A stretch of 64,000 bases of DNA, from assembly GCF_900129775.1 (NCBI RefSeq), contig NZ_FQWV01000005.1:62001-126000 (forward strand), given 5' to 3'. This document shows, one piece after another, positions 9,384 through 18,291 of the stretch. The position numbers and the translations under genes are program-made. The notes beneath the pieces are model-generated. The model was not told the origin of the DNA. It made no database searches and worked only from the letters and a program-made list of their open reading frames with translations. Position 1 is the stretch's first letter; each line of letters begins with the position of its first letter. The stretch is from Halobaculum gomorrense (lineage in GTDB: Archaea > Halobacteriota > Halobacteria > Halobacteriales > Haloferacaceae).

Positions 9384-9845
9384 ATGCAACTCGCTCCGAT
9401 GCAGGCCGCGCTCACCGCGGCGTACGTGTTCCACACCCTGTTCGCCGGCCTCTGGGTCGGCGCGGTCGTGCTCACCGCCTGGAAGGTCCTCCCGCTCGCG
9501 AAGGACGGCGACGTGACCCCCGAACTGCTCGGGGGCGTCGCCGCCGGCGTCTCCCTCATCACTCGGATCGGCGCAGTCGTGTTCGTCGCGACCGGCGGCC
9601 ACATGGCCGCGACGGTGTACGGCGCCGAGGGGCTGTTCGCGCCGCCGCGCGGCCACGTCGTGCTCACGATGCTGACGCTGTGGCTCGTCATGACCGGCCT
9701 CGTCGAGGTCGGTGGGAGCAAGATCCGCTCAGCGCTCGACGAGGGGAAGGTACGCACCGCCGCTCGCGACGCCGGGACGTTCTACAATGCCGCCGCCGTC
9801 GTCGGCTTCGTTCTGCTCGTGCTCGGCGGCTACCTCGCCGCCTGA
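9384..9845 (+). CDS. Four-helix membrane protein (CopD/DUF4149-like)
   Basis: A 153-residue integral membrane protein with four predicted helices: 9-28 (ALTAAYVFHTLFAGLWVGAV), 47-67, 82-103 and 134-152. A histidine in helix 1 (FHTLFAGLWVGA) and Arg/His in helix 2 resemble the copper-resistance D/haem-type membrane family. No catalytic function can be assigned. The gene is divergent from the mutase gene and stands alone. Confidence 0.65.
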   Translation: MQLAPMQAALTAAYVFHTLFAGLWVGAVVLTAWKVLPLAKDGDVTPELLGGVAAGVSLITRIGAVVFVATGGHMAATVYGAEGLFAPPRGHVVLTMLTLWLVMTGLVEVGGSKIRSALDEGKVRTAARDAGTFYNAAAVVGFVLLVLGGYLAA

Positions 9846-10040
9846 CGGCGGTTCGACCGGGTCGCTCACCCGGCTCACTCCGACCGCCCCCTCTCGAAAC
9901 CAAACAGTACGAGTGGTCGAAGTCGTAGCGGTATCCTCCCGGCGTGTCCTCGTCCCCCTCCGCGTTCCTCTCGATAAGCCCACGGCGACCCACTCCCGGC
10001 GGCGACCTCCGCGTTCGGGGCGTGCTGGGTCCGGCGGTGA

Positions 10041-10048
10041 GATACAAG
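10041..10048 (+). promoter_or_regulatory. TATA-like promoter of the O-methyltransferase gene
   Basis: GATACAAG lies about 25-30 bases before the ATG at 10072 in an otherwise GC-rich gap, fitting a leaderless transcript. The rest of the 226-base gap (9846-10071) shows no gene. Confidence 0.35.
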
Positions 10049-10071
10049 TCGCGGGCCACCGACCGCCGTGC

Positions 10072-10758
10072 ATGGTCCTGTCAGATGACATCGCGCGGTT
10101 CGTCCGCGCGACCGGCCCCGAGCACACCGACGTGCAGGCGCGAATGGCCGCCTTCGCCGACGAGCACGACTTCCCGAACATCGGCCCGGAGTCGGGCGCC
10201 GTCCTCCGCCTGCTCGCGCGCCTCACCGACGCCGAGACCGTCTTCGAGTTCGGCTCCGGCTTCGGCTACTCTGCGTCGTGGTTTCTCCGCGGAGGCGCCG
10301 ACCGGGTGGTCCTCACGGAGTTCGACGCCGACGAACTCGGTCAGGGTCGCGCGTTCATGACCGATGCCGGGCTCGCGGACCGCTGCGTCTTCGAGGAGGG
10401 CGACGCGATGAAGACGGTCGAGCGCTACGACGGCCCGTTCGACGTGGCGCTCGTCGACCACCAGAAGGAGCGCTACGCCGACGCCCTCCGCGCCGTCCGC
10501 GACAAGATCTCCACCGGCGGCGTCGTCGTCGCTGACAACGTGATGCGCGGCCCCATCGACTTCGACGCGCTGCTCGCGCACGCCGAGGCCACCGGCGGCC
10601 GTGGCGACGCCGGCGGCGACCCGGACGCGCTCGCGGGAGCGAACGACGAGACGCACGGCATCGCGGCCTACCTCAACGCCGTCCGCGACGACTCCGCCTT
10701 CGAGACGGTGGTCCTCCCCGTCGGCTCCGGACTCGCCGTGAGCACGAAGACGCCGTGA
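10072..10758 (+). CDS. SAM-dependent O-methyltransferase (COMT-like)
   Basis: A 228-residue class I methyltransferase. ATG 10072 gives MVLSDDIARFVRATGPEHTDVQ. The SAM-binding motif I reads VFEFGSGFGYSASWF, the acidic residue after strand 2 is in VVLTEFDADEL, and the metal/substrate segment reads FDVALVDHQKERY followed by GGVVVADNV. This is the pattern of small O-methyltransferases acting on catechol-like or CoA-linked phenols. The natural substrate is unknown. Upstream in-frame codons are rejected because a promoter lies at about 10045. Confidence 0.85.
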   Translation: MVLSDDIARFVRATGPEHTDVQARMAAFADEHDFPNIGPESGAVLRLLARLTDAETVFEFGSGFGYSASWFLRGGADRVVLTEFDADELGQGRAFMTDAGLADRCVFEEGDAMKTVERYDGPFDVALVDHQKERYADALRAVRDKISTGGVVVADNVMRGPIDFDALLAHAEATGGRGDAGGDPDALAGANDETHGIAAYLNAVRDDSAFETVVLPVGSGLAVSTKTP

Positions 10759-10900
10759 GCGCCGACCTGGCACCGCGAAGGTTCAAATCAGATACCGGGA
10801 CTAGCCCCTGCGTGCGCTGAACCCTGCCCCGTCGCGTGCAGCGGGTGTGCGACACGGCGCGACGGGAGTGACCTCGACGTATCGGTGTCGTCTGTCAGCC

Positions 10901-11659
10901 CTACCGAACCCGAAGCTCGACCGCTCCCAGCGACGCGAATGCGGCGGTGACGGTCTCCTCTGGCTCGACGGCGAGCGGTTCGGTCAGTGACCCGGTCGAG
11001 ACGAGTGCCCCCGCCGGGAGGCCGCCGGCGGTCTCAGCGAGCCACGCGAGCGCCGCCAGCGGGTCGCCGAGCACCTCGTCTCCCGCGCCTGATGCGACCG
11101 CCTCACCGTCGACGCGGAGTGTCACCGACTCCGTTGAGGTCGAGCGTCCGTTCGGGGCAGCGTCGTCGCCGACGACGATCCCGGCGTCGAGGCAGTTGTC
11201 GGCCACCGCCAGCGGCGCGTCGAAGCGCCAGTCGGTCCGACTGTCGACCAGTTCGACGGCCGGAACGACCGCTGAGATCGCCCCGCGTGTCGCCGTCCGC
11301 GAAGCGTCCGCAGAGAGATCCGAGCCGAGCCGGAACACGATTTCCGGCTCGACGCGGAGCCCGACGTACTCGTCGAGACGGATCGTCGCGGGCGAGCGAG
11401 CGAGCGTGTCCGCAAGCAGTCGCCCGTATCCCGGCTCGGCGACGCCGAGGTCCGCCTGCACTCGCTGGTTGGTGAACCCAATCTTGTAGCCGATCGGGTT
11501 GCCTCGGCGGTCGCTGAGCCGTGCGATCAGCCGCTCTTGCACCCGATAGCCGTCGGCGAGGGAGTCGATTCGGGGGAATCCATCCGGTGAAACGGGCGTC
11601 GCCGTCCGGTGTGCGGCCGCGAGCGCGTCCGTGACCTCGTCGGCGTCGTCGGGCGTCAC
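10901..11659 (-). CDS. 2-keto-4-pentenoate hydratase-like protein (fumarylacetoacetase fold)
   Basis: A 252-residue protein of the MhpD/decarboxylase family. It begins at GTG 11659 ([17 protein letters not shown]) and contains IGYKIGFTNQRVQADLGV, the metal-ligand region LRVEPEIVFRLG (ExE), AVVPAVELVDSRTDW and NCLDAGIVVG. These enzymes hydrate 2-hydroxy-2,4-dienoates or decarboxylate oxalocrotonate. Its GTG overlaps the TGA of the creatininase-family gene (GTGA), so the two are translationally coupled. The operon context suggests a shared catabolic or salvage pathway, but the substrate is unknown. Confidence 0.85.
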   Translation of the reverse strand: MTPDDADEVTDALAAAHRTATPVSPDGFPRIDSLADGYRVQERLIARLSDRRGNPIGYKIGFTNQRVQADLGVAEPGYGRLLADTLARSPATIRLDEYVGLRVEPEIVFRLGSDLSADASRTATRGAISAVVPAVELVDSRTDWRFDAPLAVADNCLDAGIVVGDDAAPNGRSTSTESVTLRVDGEAVASGAGDEVLGDPLAALAWLAETAGGLPAGALVSTGSLTEPLAVEPEETVTAAFASLGAVELRVR

Positions 11660-12477
11660 CGTTGGCTGCCGGGCTGCGGGTCGACGTGTGGCTCGGGCAT
11701 GAGGTCCGCGAACGGCTGCGCGTCGATCCACTCCAAGAGGTGCACGAGCTGCCCGCTCGCCGCCTCGAACAGCTCCTCGCCCGTCTCGGGCGTCGCGTCC
11801 GTCTGGTCGCCGAAGACGCCGTTCTCTGAGTTGTCCGCCGAGTCGTAGAAGGTCCGCGATCCGAACTGCCGTGCGTCGGCGTCCGCGAAGTCGACGATAC
11901 CGCCGTCGCGGGCCGCCTCCAGGCGGTCCGCTCGCACCAACTCCTCGGCGATGTGCATGACCATCGCCGTTTCCTTCGGTCCCCCGTGGGGGCCGTTGTG
12001 CTCGAATATCTCCGAGACGAGATCCGGGATCGACTCGTCCCACATCCACTCGACCGCGAACGCCGTCTCGTCTCGACGGAGCCGTCTGCCGACCTCGCGG
12101 AGATGCTGGGCGTTTCCCCCGTGGGCGTTCACGTACACGATCCGGTCGATCCCGTGGTACGCGAGGTTGCGGGAGAAGCTCTCGACGTAGTCGCGGAAGA
12201 CCTCGGGCTCGACCCACATCGTGCCGTGGAACTGCCGGTGATGCTCGGAGACGGCGATCCGAACGGGCGGTGTGCACAGGAAGCCGGTCCGGTCGGTCGC
12301 CTCTTTGGCGAGCGCCTCGGCGATGAGGTAATCCGTCGCGAGCGGCAGGTGCGGCCCGTGCTGTTCGGTCGAGCCGAGCGGGACGACCGCGACCGACTCC
12401 TCGGCGACGTAGTCGCCCAACTCCGGCCACGTCTGGTGTGCGAGGTACACGAGGCGTGGAAGGACCGCGAGAGGCAT
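11656..12477 (-). CDS. Creatininase-family amidohydrolase
   Basis: A 273-residue metal hydrolase. ATG 12477 gives [20 protein letters not shown]. Diagnostic motifs are [22 protein letters not shown] (Glu and His metal ligands), [15 protein letters not shown] and [17 protein letters not shown]. The family includes creatinine amidohydrolase, the archaeal FAPy deformylase ArfB and mycofactocin peptidase MftE, so the substrate cannot be read from sequence alone. It is the first gene of a coupled pair with the hydratase, which argues against the housekeeping ArfB role. It is divergent from the NAC operon with about 115 bases between. Confidence 0.85.
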   Translation of the reverse strand: MPLAVLPRLVYLAHQTWPELGDYVAEESVAVVPLGSTEQHGPHLPLATDYLIAEALAKEATDRTGFLCTPPVRIAVSEHHRQFHGTMWVEPEVFRDYVESFSRNLAYHGIDRIVYVNAHGGNAQHLREVGRRLRRDETAFAVEWMWDESIPDLVSEIFEHNGPHGGPKETAMVMHIAEELVRADRLEAARDGGIVDFADADARQFGSRTFYDSADNSENGVFGDQTDATPETGEELFEAASGQLVHLLEWIDAQPFADLMPEPHVDPQPGSQR

Positions 12478-12592
12478 GAAACGCGGGGATGCCGGCACGG
12501 CCGCGGTTTTGCGGAGTCTGTCCGACTCCACGCCGAGTGCCGCCAGCGACCGCTTCGCCACGCTTTTGCTCGCCGCGAGCGACGCCTCGGGT

Positions 12593-13006
12593 ATGTTCGG
12601 AGGCGGCGGGATGAACCCGCGCAAGATGCAGAAGATGATGAAGCAGATGGGCATCGACGTAACGGAGATCGACGCCGAGGAGGTCGTCATCCGCACGGGC
12701 GATGAGGAGCTCGTGTTCGACGGCGCCCAGGTCACGCGCATGGACGCCCAGGGTCAGGAGACGTACCAGATCGTCGGCGAGCCGACGACGCGGGAACTCG
12801 GCGCCGGTGACGCCGGCGCGGAGGACGGCGAGGCCGCGGCCGACGACGACGCCACGGACGCCGCCGGCTCGGCCGACGCCGGCGGCGCGCCCGACGAGGA
12901 CGTGCAGCTCGTCGCGACCCGCGCCGGCGTGAGCGAGGCCGACGCCCGGGAGGCGCTCGACGCCGCGGACGGCGATCTCGCCGCGGCCATCTCCAGCCTG
13001 GAGTGA
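12593..13006 (+). CDS. nac: Nascent polypeptide-associated complex protein, archaeal NAC
   Basis: A 137-residue protein. ATG 12593 gives [20 protein letters not shown], then the NAC beta-barrel ([25 protein letters not shown]-like, about residues 27-62), an Ala/Asp-rich linker and a C-terminal UBA domain ([32 protein letters not shown]). It binds ribosomes and nascent chains. Its TGA overlaps the GTG of the tRNA methyltransferase, a conserved archaeal pairing. Confidence 0.93.
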   Translation: MFGGGGMNPRKMQKMMKQMGIDVTEIDAEEVVIRTGDEELVFDGAQVTRMDAQGQETYQIVGEPTTRELGAGDAGAEDGEAAADDDATDAAGSADAGGAPDEDVQLVATRAGVSEADAREALDAADGDLAAAISSLE

Positions 13007-13746
13007 GTTCGTACCTCCTCGTTCACGCCGAATCGGACCGGGAGTATCTCCGCGGCCCCGGCGAGGAGCTCCAGACCGACCTCGGCGTGCTGGAGGTGCC
13101 TGTCGACGTTGCCCACGGCGACGTGTTGGAGACGCATCTCGGCGAGGCGTTCCACGTCCGGCGCCTCCGCGGCCCAGATCTGTTCAACCACTTCGAGCGC
13201 ACCGGCGCGCCGATGATGCCGCGCGACATCGGGCTCGTCATCGGGCACACCGGCGCACAGTCGGGCGATCGCGTCCTCGACGCAGGCACCGGAACCGGCG
13301 TGCTCGCGGGCTACCTCGGCAGGATCGGCGCGGACGTGACCACCTACGAGATCGATCCGGAGTTCGCCGAGAACGCTCGCGCCAACATGGAGCTGGGCGG
13401 GGTGAGCGACCGCGTCGAGGTTCGGACCGGCGACCTCACCGACGACCTCGACGACCTCACCGACGGCGACCCGTTCGACCTGATCACGCTGGACACCGCG
13501 GACGCCGCCGAGGTCGTCGACCGCGCGCTAGATCTGCTCGTCCCCGGCGGCTACGTCGCGGTCTACACGCCGTTCGTGGAGGACGCGCGAGACACCGAAC
13601 TCGCCGCGCGGGACGCCGGCCTCGGCGGCGTGGAGACGCTGGAGACGATCCAGCGCGAGCTCACGGTCGACGAGCGCGGCACGCGACCGAGCACAGCGGG
13701 AGTCGGCCACACCGGCTACCTGCTGTTTGCTCGCCGCACCGAGTGA
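13003..13746 (+). CDS. trmI: tRNA (adenine-N1)-methyltransferase, TrmI/GCD14 family
   Basis: A 247-residue Rossmann methyltransferase starting at GTG 13003 inside the NAC stop (GTGA). An N-terminal beta domain (to about 80) is followed by [20 protein letters not shown] and SAM motif [17 protein letters not shown], with TTYEIDPEF as motif II and [11 protein letters not shown] as motif IV. In archaea the enzyme methylates A57/A58 of the tRNA T-loop. Tight coupling to NAC links tRNA maturation with translation. Confidence 0.92.
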   Translation: MSSYLLVHAESDREYLRGPGEELQTDLGVLEVPVDVAHGDVLETHLGEAFHVRRLRGPDLFNHFERTGAPMMPRDIGLVIGHTGAQSGDRVLDAGTGTGVLAGYLGRIGADVTTYEIDPEFAENARANMELGGVSDRVEVRTGDLTDDLDDLTDGDPFDLITLDTADAAEVVDRALDLLVPGGYVAVYTPFVEDARDTELAARDAGLGGVETLETIQRELTVDERGTRPSTAGVGHTGYLLFARRTE

Positions 13747-13802
13747 AAATCCAACGCCACGGATCCTGAAAACTGAAGTCGGAGTGTTGCGCATTCGCCG
13801 AT

Positions 13803-14691
13803 ATGACGACCGGCTCCCCGTCAGCGCTCGCGGCCCAGACGCTGGCCGCCGCCTCCGATGTCCTCGCCGTCGGCCCGTCGCCGGCGCTCGCCCGCGGGAT
13901 GATCCGTTCGCTCACGCGAACCGACCGAGCGCCCGGTGATCCCGCCGGTGACGATCGAGCGACAGCAGGTCCCGACGAAACGCGTCTCCGTTCTCCTCTG
14001 CACGCCCGAGACCGCGGAGGCGACGTTCGCCGACTTCTTGATCGCCACCGCGGCCGTCGACGTCCGTTCGGCAGGTCGGTTCGCGGTTCGCACCGCCCCC
14101 AATATCGACGCGAACGTGAGTGTCGCTGACGGGACCGTGCGCGCCCATGTCGGACTCGCCGACGGCGACGAGGACGCGTCACCGAGCGGTGCTGTCGACG
14201 GATCGTCGACCTACGGCGTCGTCGTGGGTGACGACGAACGGCTTGTCGAGGCGGTCGCAGGCGCATACAGGTCTCGGTGGGACGACGCCGAGACGTACCC
14301 GCTGGAGGTACCGGGGCGCGCGAGGATCGCGGAGTCGTTCGCCGATCGGTGGCCCGCCGCCGCCGAGACCCTCGGCGATCTGTGGCGGGCCGCCGACGAG
14401 CTCTCCCGAACGGGGCCGTTCGATCCGGCCGCGGTGTGCGTCCTCGTCGGCGCGCGCCACGAGCTGTTGGCGATGTCCGTCAGCGAGTAGGTCGAGGAGA
14501 TTGGTCACACCAGTCGAACGGAGATCGCCCGCACGAAAGCCCGGCTCGTGGAGACCGGGCTCGTCGACACCGACGCCGAGGTCTCGGGCGTCGGGAGGCC
14601 CCGACACCGCCTCGTCCTCGGCGACTCCGTGCCGGACGGGGCGACCGGTGCCGACCTTCTGGCCCGCGGACGAGCAGCGCTGTGCGAGTGA
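13803..14691 (+). pseudogene. Decayed TbsP-like (DUF5821) transcriptional regulator
   Basis: The N-terminus (ATG 13803, MTTGSPSALAAQTLAAASDV) is in one frame. From about 13,950 the protein continues in the next frame (RVSVLLCTPETAEATFADFLI...). That frame then meets TAG at 14488-14490 exactly where family members have Trp (ISKWGEDVG-like; here VSE*VEEIG). It continues after the stop with the winged-helix segment SRTEIARTKARLVETGLVDT and a VGRPRHRLVLG wing, ending at 14691. One indel plus one TGG-to-TAG change means it is inactive unless re-coded. TbsP is a haloarchaeal regulator of sugar metabolism; the family call rests on remembered motif similarity. Confidence 0.7.
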
Positions 14692-14764
14692 GCGTCGGCG
14701 GACGCTGACCGTCGCCCCAACGGGAACACCGATAAGTCGGTTCAAACCGTTCGTTCCGGTAGGA

Positions 14765-14998
14765 ATGCGCGCCGACGACATCACCGAGTCCCGTCGGGGG
14801 GAGGCGACCACGTGGCCCGACTTCGGCATCGCGCTGTATGAACGACTCACGGGTCGCGGCGCTGCGATCAGCTACACGTTCGACGACCTCGAGGTGGACG
14901 TGCCACGCAGCGCCGACGAGGACGCCGAACACGCCCATTGGCGGCTCAACGGAACGCTCCGAATCTCATCGAGCGAGCGCGAGGCCGGCGAGGAGTGA
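14765..14998 (+). CDS. Small conserved haloarchaeal protein, unknown function
   Basis: 77 residues from ATG 14765: MRADDITESRRGEATTWPDF, then IALYERLTGRGAAISYTFDDLEVDVP and a HAHWRLNGTLRIS strand. It looks like a single alpha/beta domain with acidic character typical of haloarchaea, and no catalytic motif is seen. Its TGA overlaps the next gene's GTG (GTGA), so the two are co-translated. Confidence 0.65.
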   Translation: MRADDITESRRGEATTWPDFGIALYERLTGRGAAISYTFDDLEVDVPRSADEDAEHAHWRLNGTLRISSSEREAGEE

Positions 14999-15384
14999 CG
15001 GCGAGAACCGACGACTCGGACGACTCGGAGGACCCAGAGGACCTGGAGGACCCCGTCGCCGTCGGCGATCTCCGGATCGCCGTCGATCTCGAAGCGACCG
15101 TCGACGGTGCTCGGATAGACATCCGATCGGGCGACGGCCGGATCGACGTGGAGACCGACCGCGTGCGGGCGCTCCGTGCGATCGGATCGCTGCGTGAGGT
15201 GCTCCCCGACCGGGTGGAGCGATCGCTCGACCGCGTTCCCATCGGTGTCCACGTCGATGGGGTGGAGGTGGCGCGCGCCGACCCCGACGTTCCGGCGGGG
15301 CCGCTCGCTCGCGCGCTCGGCGTCGCTCCGGTGCGACTCGACGTGCGGGGGCTCGCGCTCGTGGCGCTCCGCGGGCGGTGGTGA
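14995..15384 (+). CDS. Conserved haloarchaeal hypothetical protein
   Basis: 129 residues from GTG 14995. After an acidic leader (DDSDDSEDPEDLEDP) it has two repeated beta motifs, LRIAVDLEATVDGARIDIRSGDGRIDV and IGVHVDGVEVARADPDVPAG, and a hydrophobic end LVALRGRW. Function is unknown. The 4-base overlap with the preceding small gene suggests the two products act together. Confidence 0.55.
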   Translation: MTARTDDSDDSEDPEDLEDPVAVGDLRIAVDLEATVDGARIDIRSGDGRIDVETDRVRALRAIGSLREVLPDRVERSLDRVPIGVHVDGVEVARADPDVPAGPLARALGVAPVRLDVRGLALVALRGRW

Positions 15385-15412
15385 GGGGTCCCTCGTGACT
15401 GCCCGTTTTCGG

Positions 15413-16015
15413 TCACTCCGTTGCCCGCATCAGCGAGAACAGTTCACCTCGGAAACGGTCCGGATCGAGCGCCTCCGCGAGCGCGTCGTCGACCCGCTCG
15501 TCGGGTGCGGTTCGAACGGCCGTCGGGTACGCCCCGCCGACGAGCAGGTACATCCCGGACGACGGACGCACGGCGGCCCAGCCGCGCGCCCGAACGCCGA
15601 CGCCGTCGAGACGACACAGCGCCTCGTACCCGGCGACCCGCGAGCCGTCGTGGAGCGCCTCCTCGGCGGCCTCGGCGTCCGCGCGGTCGGTCCGGCGAAC
15701 GCCCTCGAACCCGCGGTCGCCGATGGTGTCGGCGAAGCCCGCGTGCGCCCGGTTGGCGACGAGCTTCGTGAGCGCCGGTGACGGCCCGGTCGCCGGCGAC
15801 ACCGCGAGCCGACTCGCGACGAAGAAGCGCCACAGTCGGTCGAGTCCAGTCGACTTGCGGATCCGATCGCGGAGCGCGCGGTCCTCGTACACGACGGTCG
15901 CGGCCTCGACGGTGACGACCGCGGCGTCGAACGCCGTCGTCTCCCGGCGCTCCGCCTCGCGCCAGCCGCCCTCGGCGAGGGCGTCTGCGGGCACCGACGG
16001 GAAGGGACTCGACAT
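15413..16015 (-). CDS. Conserved haloarchaeal hypothetical protein
   Basis: A 200-residue soluble protein from ATG 16015 (MSSPFPSVPADALAEGGWRE). It has a strand-rich start (AAVVTVEAATVVYEDRALRDRIRKSTG), a LWRFFVASRLAVSP segment and a C-terminal alpha/beta part ending LFSLMRATE. No known domain is recognised. It converges with the preceding small-gene pair, with 28 bases between stops, and is divergent from tfe. Confidence 0.6.
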   Translation of the reverse strand: MSSPFPSVPADALAEGGWREAERRETTAFDAAVVTVEAATVVYEDRALRDRIRKSTGLDRLWRFFVASRLAVSPATGPSPALTKLVANRAHAGFADTIGDRGFEGVRRTDRADAEAAEEALHDGSRVAGYEALCRLDGVGVRARGWAAVRPSSGMYLLVGGAYPTAVRTAPDERVDDALAEALDPDRFRGELFSLMRATE

Positions 16016-16147
16016 GCGTCGGGTCCGGTGTCGGCGCCGACCGGAATAATTGTGTGCGTGCGGTCGGCCCCCGACCCCCGTCTCCCGGCCCATCGCGAGC
16101 GTGAGCGCCGACGGCGTCGTCGCCCGCGAACCCGCCGAGTCGGTGAC

Positions 16148-16152
16148 TTTAA
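16148..16152 (+). promoter_or_regulatory. TATA-like box of tfe
   Basis: TTTAA in GACTTTAACC is centred 29 bases before ATG 16179, the leaderless spacing usual for haloarchaea. Confidence 0.4.
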
Positions 16153-16178
16153 CCGATATCCACCCGCACATTCAACAA

Positions 16179-16715
16179 ATGGCTTTTGAGGACCTACTGG
16201 AAGACCCTGTTATCCAGAAGTACCTCCACGAGCTCGTCGGCCCGACGGGGATGCCCGTCGCGGCGGCCCCGCCGGACGGCGAGGTCACCGACGAAGAGCT
16301 CGCCGAGGAGATGGGACTGGAGTTGAACGACGTGCGTCGCGCGCTGTTCATCCTGTACGAGAACGACCTGGCGTCGTACCGGCGCGTCCGCGACGAGGAC
16401 TCCGGCTGGCTCACGTACCTGTGGACGTTCCACTACGAGAACATCCCCGAGAACCTCGAAGAGGAGATGCACCGGCTGCTCGACGGGCTCGAACAGCGCC
16501 GCTCGTATGAGTCCGACCACCAGTTCTACCTGTGTGAGGTCGACTCGATCCGCTTCGAGTTCGAGGAGGCGATGGAGTTCGGCTTCGAGTGCCCCGAGTG
16601 CGGCTCGCCGCTGGAGTCGATGGAGAACTCCCGGCTCGTCGAGGCGATGGAGTGGCGCATCGACCAGCTGCGCGACGAACTCAACGTCGACCGCGAAGCC
16701 GAGGCTGAAGCCTAA
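16179..16715 (+). CDS. tfe: Transcription initiation factor TFE, alpha subunit
   Basis: 178 residues from ATG 16179 (MAFEDLLEDPVIQKYLHELV). An extended winged-helix domain (EVTDEELAEEMGLELNDVRRALFILYENDLASYRRVRDEDSGW) is followed by a C-terminal zinc-ribbon region. The ribbon reads FYLCEVDSIRFEFEEAMEF then FECPECGSP, so only three Cys are seen where four are usual. TFE stabilises the open complex of RNA polymerase with TBP and TFB. The DUF2110 gene starts on the base after its stop. Confidence 0.95.
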   Translation: MAFEDLLEDPVIQKYLHELVGPTGMPVAAAPPDGEVTDEELAEEMGLELNDVRRALFILYENDLASYRRVRDEDSGWLTYLWTFHYENIPENLEEEMHRLLDGLEQRRSYESDHQFYLCEVDSIRFEFEEAMEFGFECPECGSPLESMENSRLVEAMEWRIDQLRDELNVDREAEAEA

Positions 16716-17390
16716 ATGGTCGTTCTCGCGACCAAGTGCTACGTCTCCGGCGAGGCGCGCGAGCGCGCGCTCGACGGAATGGGCTCGCTCGTCGCCAACG
16801 AACTCGGCGACCTCGATGTCGAGTTCGACGTGGGAGTGCGCCACGACGACTTCATCTCCGTGACCGTCTCCGGCGACGACGAGACGGTCGCCCGCAACGT
16901 GCTCCGCGAGGAGTGGGGAGAAATCACCGACCACTTCACCGACGGCGAGACGTACGTCGGCACGCTCGAAGGCTGGGACGAAGACGGGTTCGTCCTCGAC
17001 GCCGGCATCGAGGTCCGCGTCCCCGCCGAGGGGCTCGGGCTCGGCACCGGCTCGCCCGAACAGGTCCGCGACCGCTTCGGCATCGTTCAGCACCTCTCCC
17101 TGCGGTTCGTCTACGACGAGGACGGCGACCACGAGCTCGCCGACGCCGAGCGCGACCGCCTGTACGACTGGACGCGCGGACAGGGCCGCGTGAACGTCAA
17201 CTCCGCGACCCGCGCGGAGGTGCGCGCGACGGTCAACCGGGCTGGCCACGCGAACGACATCGTCACCGTCGAGCGCCTTGGCCTGCTCGAACAGAGCATC
17301 ATCTGTCGCGAGAACACGGACGCTCCCGGCCTCCTGGCGTCCATCGGCGGCTACCTGCCCTCCGAACTGAAGGCGGTCATCCCGCAGTAG
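16716..17390 (+). CDS. DUF2110 family protein
   Basis: 224 residues starting directly after the tfe stop (TAAATG). It begins MVVLATKCYVSGEARERALD, has an OB/S1-like middle (DGETYVGTLEGWDEDGFVLDAGIEVRVP), and ends with an ACT-like part (DIVTVERLGLLEQSIICRENTDAPGLLASIGGYLP). The arrangement next to tfe is common in archaea, which suggests a role tied to transcription. Its biochemical function is unknown. Confidence 0.85.
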   Translation: MVVLATKCYVSGEARERALDGMGSLVANELGDLDVEFDVGVRHDDFISVTVSGDDETVARNVLREEWGEITDHFTDGETYVGTLEGWDEDGFVLDAGIEVRVPAEGLGLGTGSPEQVRDRFGIVQHLSLRFVYDEDGDHELADAERDRLYDWTRGQGRVNVNSATRAEVRATVNRAGHANDIVTVERLGLLEQSIICRENTDAPGLLASIGGYLPSELKAVIPQ

Positions 17391-17391
17391 C

Positions 17392-18210
17392 ATGGCCCGA
17401 CGGAGACGACTCCTCGCGCTCGTGGCGCTGGCGGGCATGCTCGCGCTGTCGGGGTGTGTCGGCTTCTTCGGCGGCGGGTCCGTCTCCGACGAGCGGCTCG
17501 ACCAATCGCCGCCGGGCGGCGAGTACGACTGGAACAAGAGCGTCGACTCCGGGGTGAACGCACACATCACGATCCACGAGAACGCGACGTTCTCGGCGGT
17601 GTATGCCGTGAACGGTAGCGAGGTCGAACTGTACCGCCGCGACGGCCTCGGGGGAACGACCCCGCTGAGCGTGCGCGCCGTGCGCTACCGCTACCCCAAC
17701 GGGACCGTGATCACCGGGTCGGAGTTGGCCGAGCGCGGCGCCGTCGAGCGCACCCGCGACGTGGTCCGCATCGACTTCCCCGGAGAGGGCGACGCGGACG
17801 GCGACCGCGTGGCGTTCACCGCCGGGTCGACGCCCAAACGGTTCGCGCTTCCCACGTACGTGCAGGGCTCCTACGAGGTCGTCCTCCCGCCGAACCGCCG
17901 CGTGTCGCTGCCGGTGTTCGGCGACGTGAGTCCCGGCGGCGCGACCACCTCAGTCGACGAGGAGAACAGACTGCACGTCCGCTGGGACGACGTGCAGGCG
18001 CAGTCGGTGATCGTCCAGTTCTACCTCCCGCAGGACATCCGGATCTTCGGGGCGGTGTTCGCTCTCCTCGCGGTCGTCGGCGGCGGCGGCCTGCTGTACT
18101 ACCGCCGACAGATCGACGCGCTGCGCGAGCAGCGCGAGGAACTGGGGCTTGACGTGGATACCGGCGACGACGACCTCGGCGACGACGGCCCGCCGCCGGG
18201 GATGCGCTGA
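17392..18210 (+). CDS. Membrane-anchored lipoprotein (DUF5803-like)
   Basis: A 272-residue exported protein. The N-terminus is a lipoprotein signal with lipobox LALSGC at about 18-23. An extracytoplasmic beta-rich domain follows (AHITIHENATFSAVYAVNGSEVELYRRDG...). A single C-terminal helix (RIFGAVFALLAVVGGGGLLYY) precedes a short acidic cytoplasmic tail. It starts one base after the DUF2110 stop, so tfe, DUF2110 and this gene form one operon. Function is unknown. Confidence 0.75.
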   Translation: MARRRRLLALVALAGMLALSGCVGFFGGGSVSDERLDQSPPGGEYDWNKSVDSGVNAHITIHENATFSAVYAVNGSEVELYRRDGLGGTTPLSVRAVRYRYPNGTVITGSELAERGAVERTRDVVRIDFPGEGDADGDRVAFTAGSTPKRFALPTYVQGSYEVVLPPNRRVSLPVFGDVSPGGATTSVDEENRLHVRWDDVQAQSVIVQFYLPQDIRIFGAVFALLAVVGGGGLLYYRRQIDALREQREELGLDVDTGDDDLGDDGPPPGMR

Positions 18211-18291
18211 GGCCTCCCGGGACCGCCCGGGATTCGACTCGCGACCCGCGGAACCGACGCCCATTTTCGCTCGCGGCCCCTCACACCGCCA

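Noticed and set aside
10775-10800. GGTTCAAATC, a T-loop-like sequence
   Set aside because: The flanking bases do not pair into a T-stem, and no acceptor or anticodon arm fits around it.
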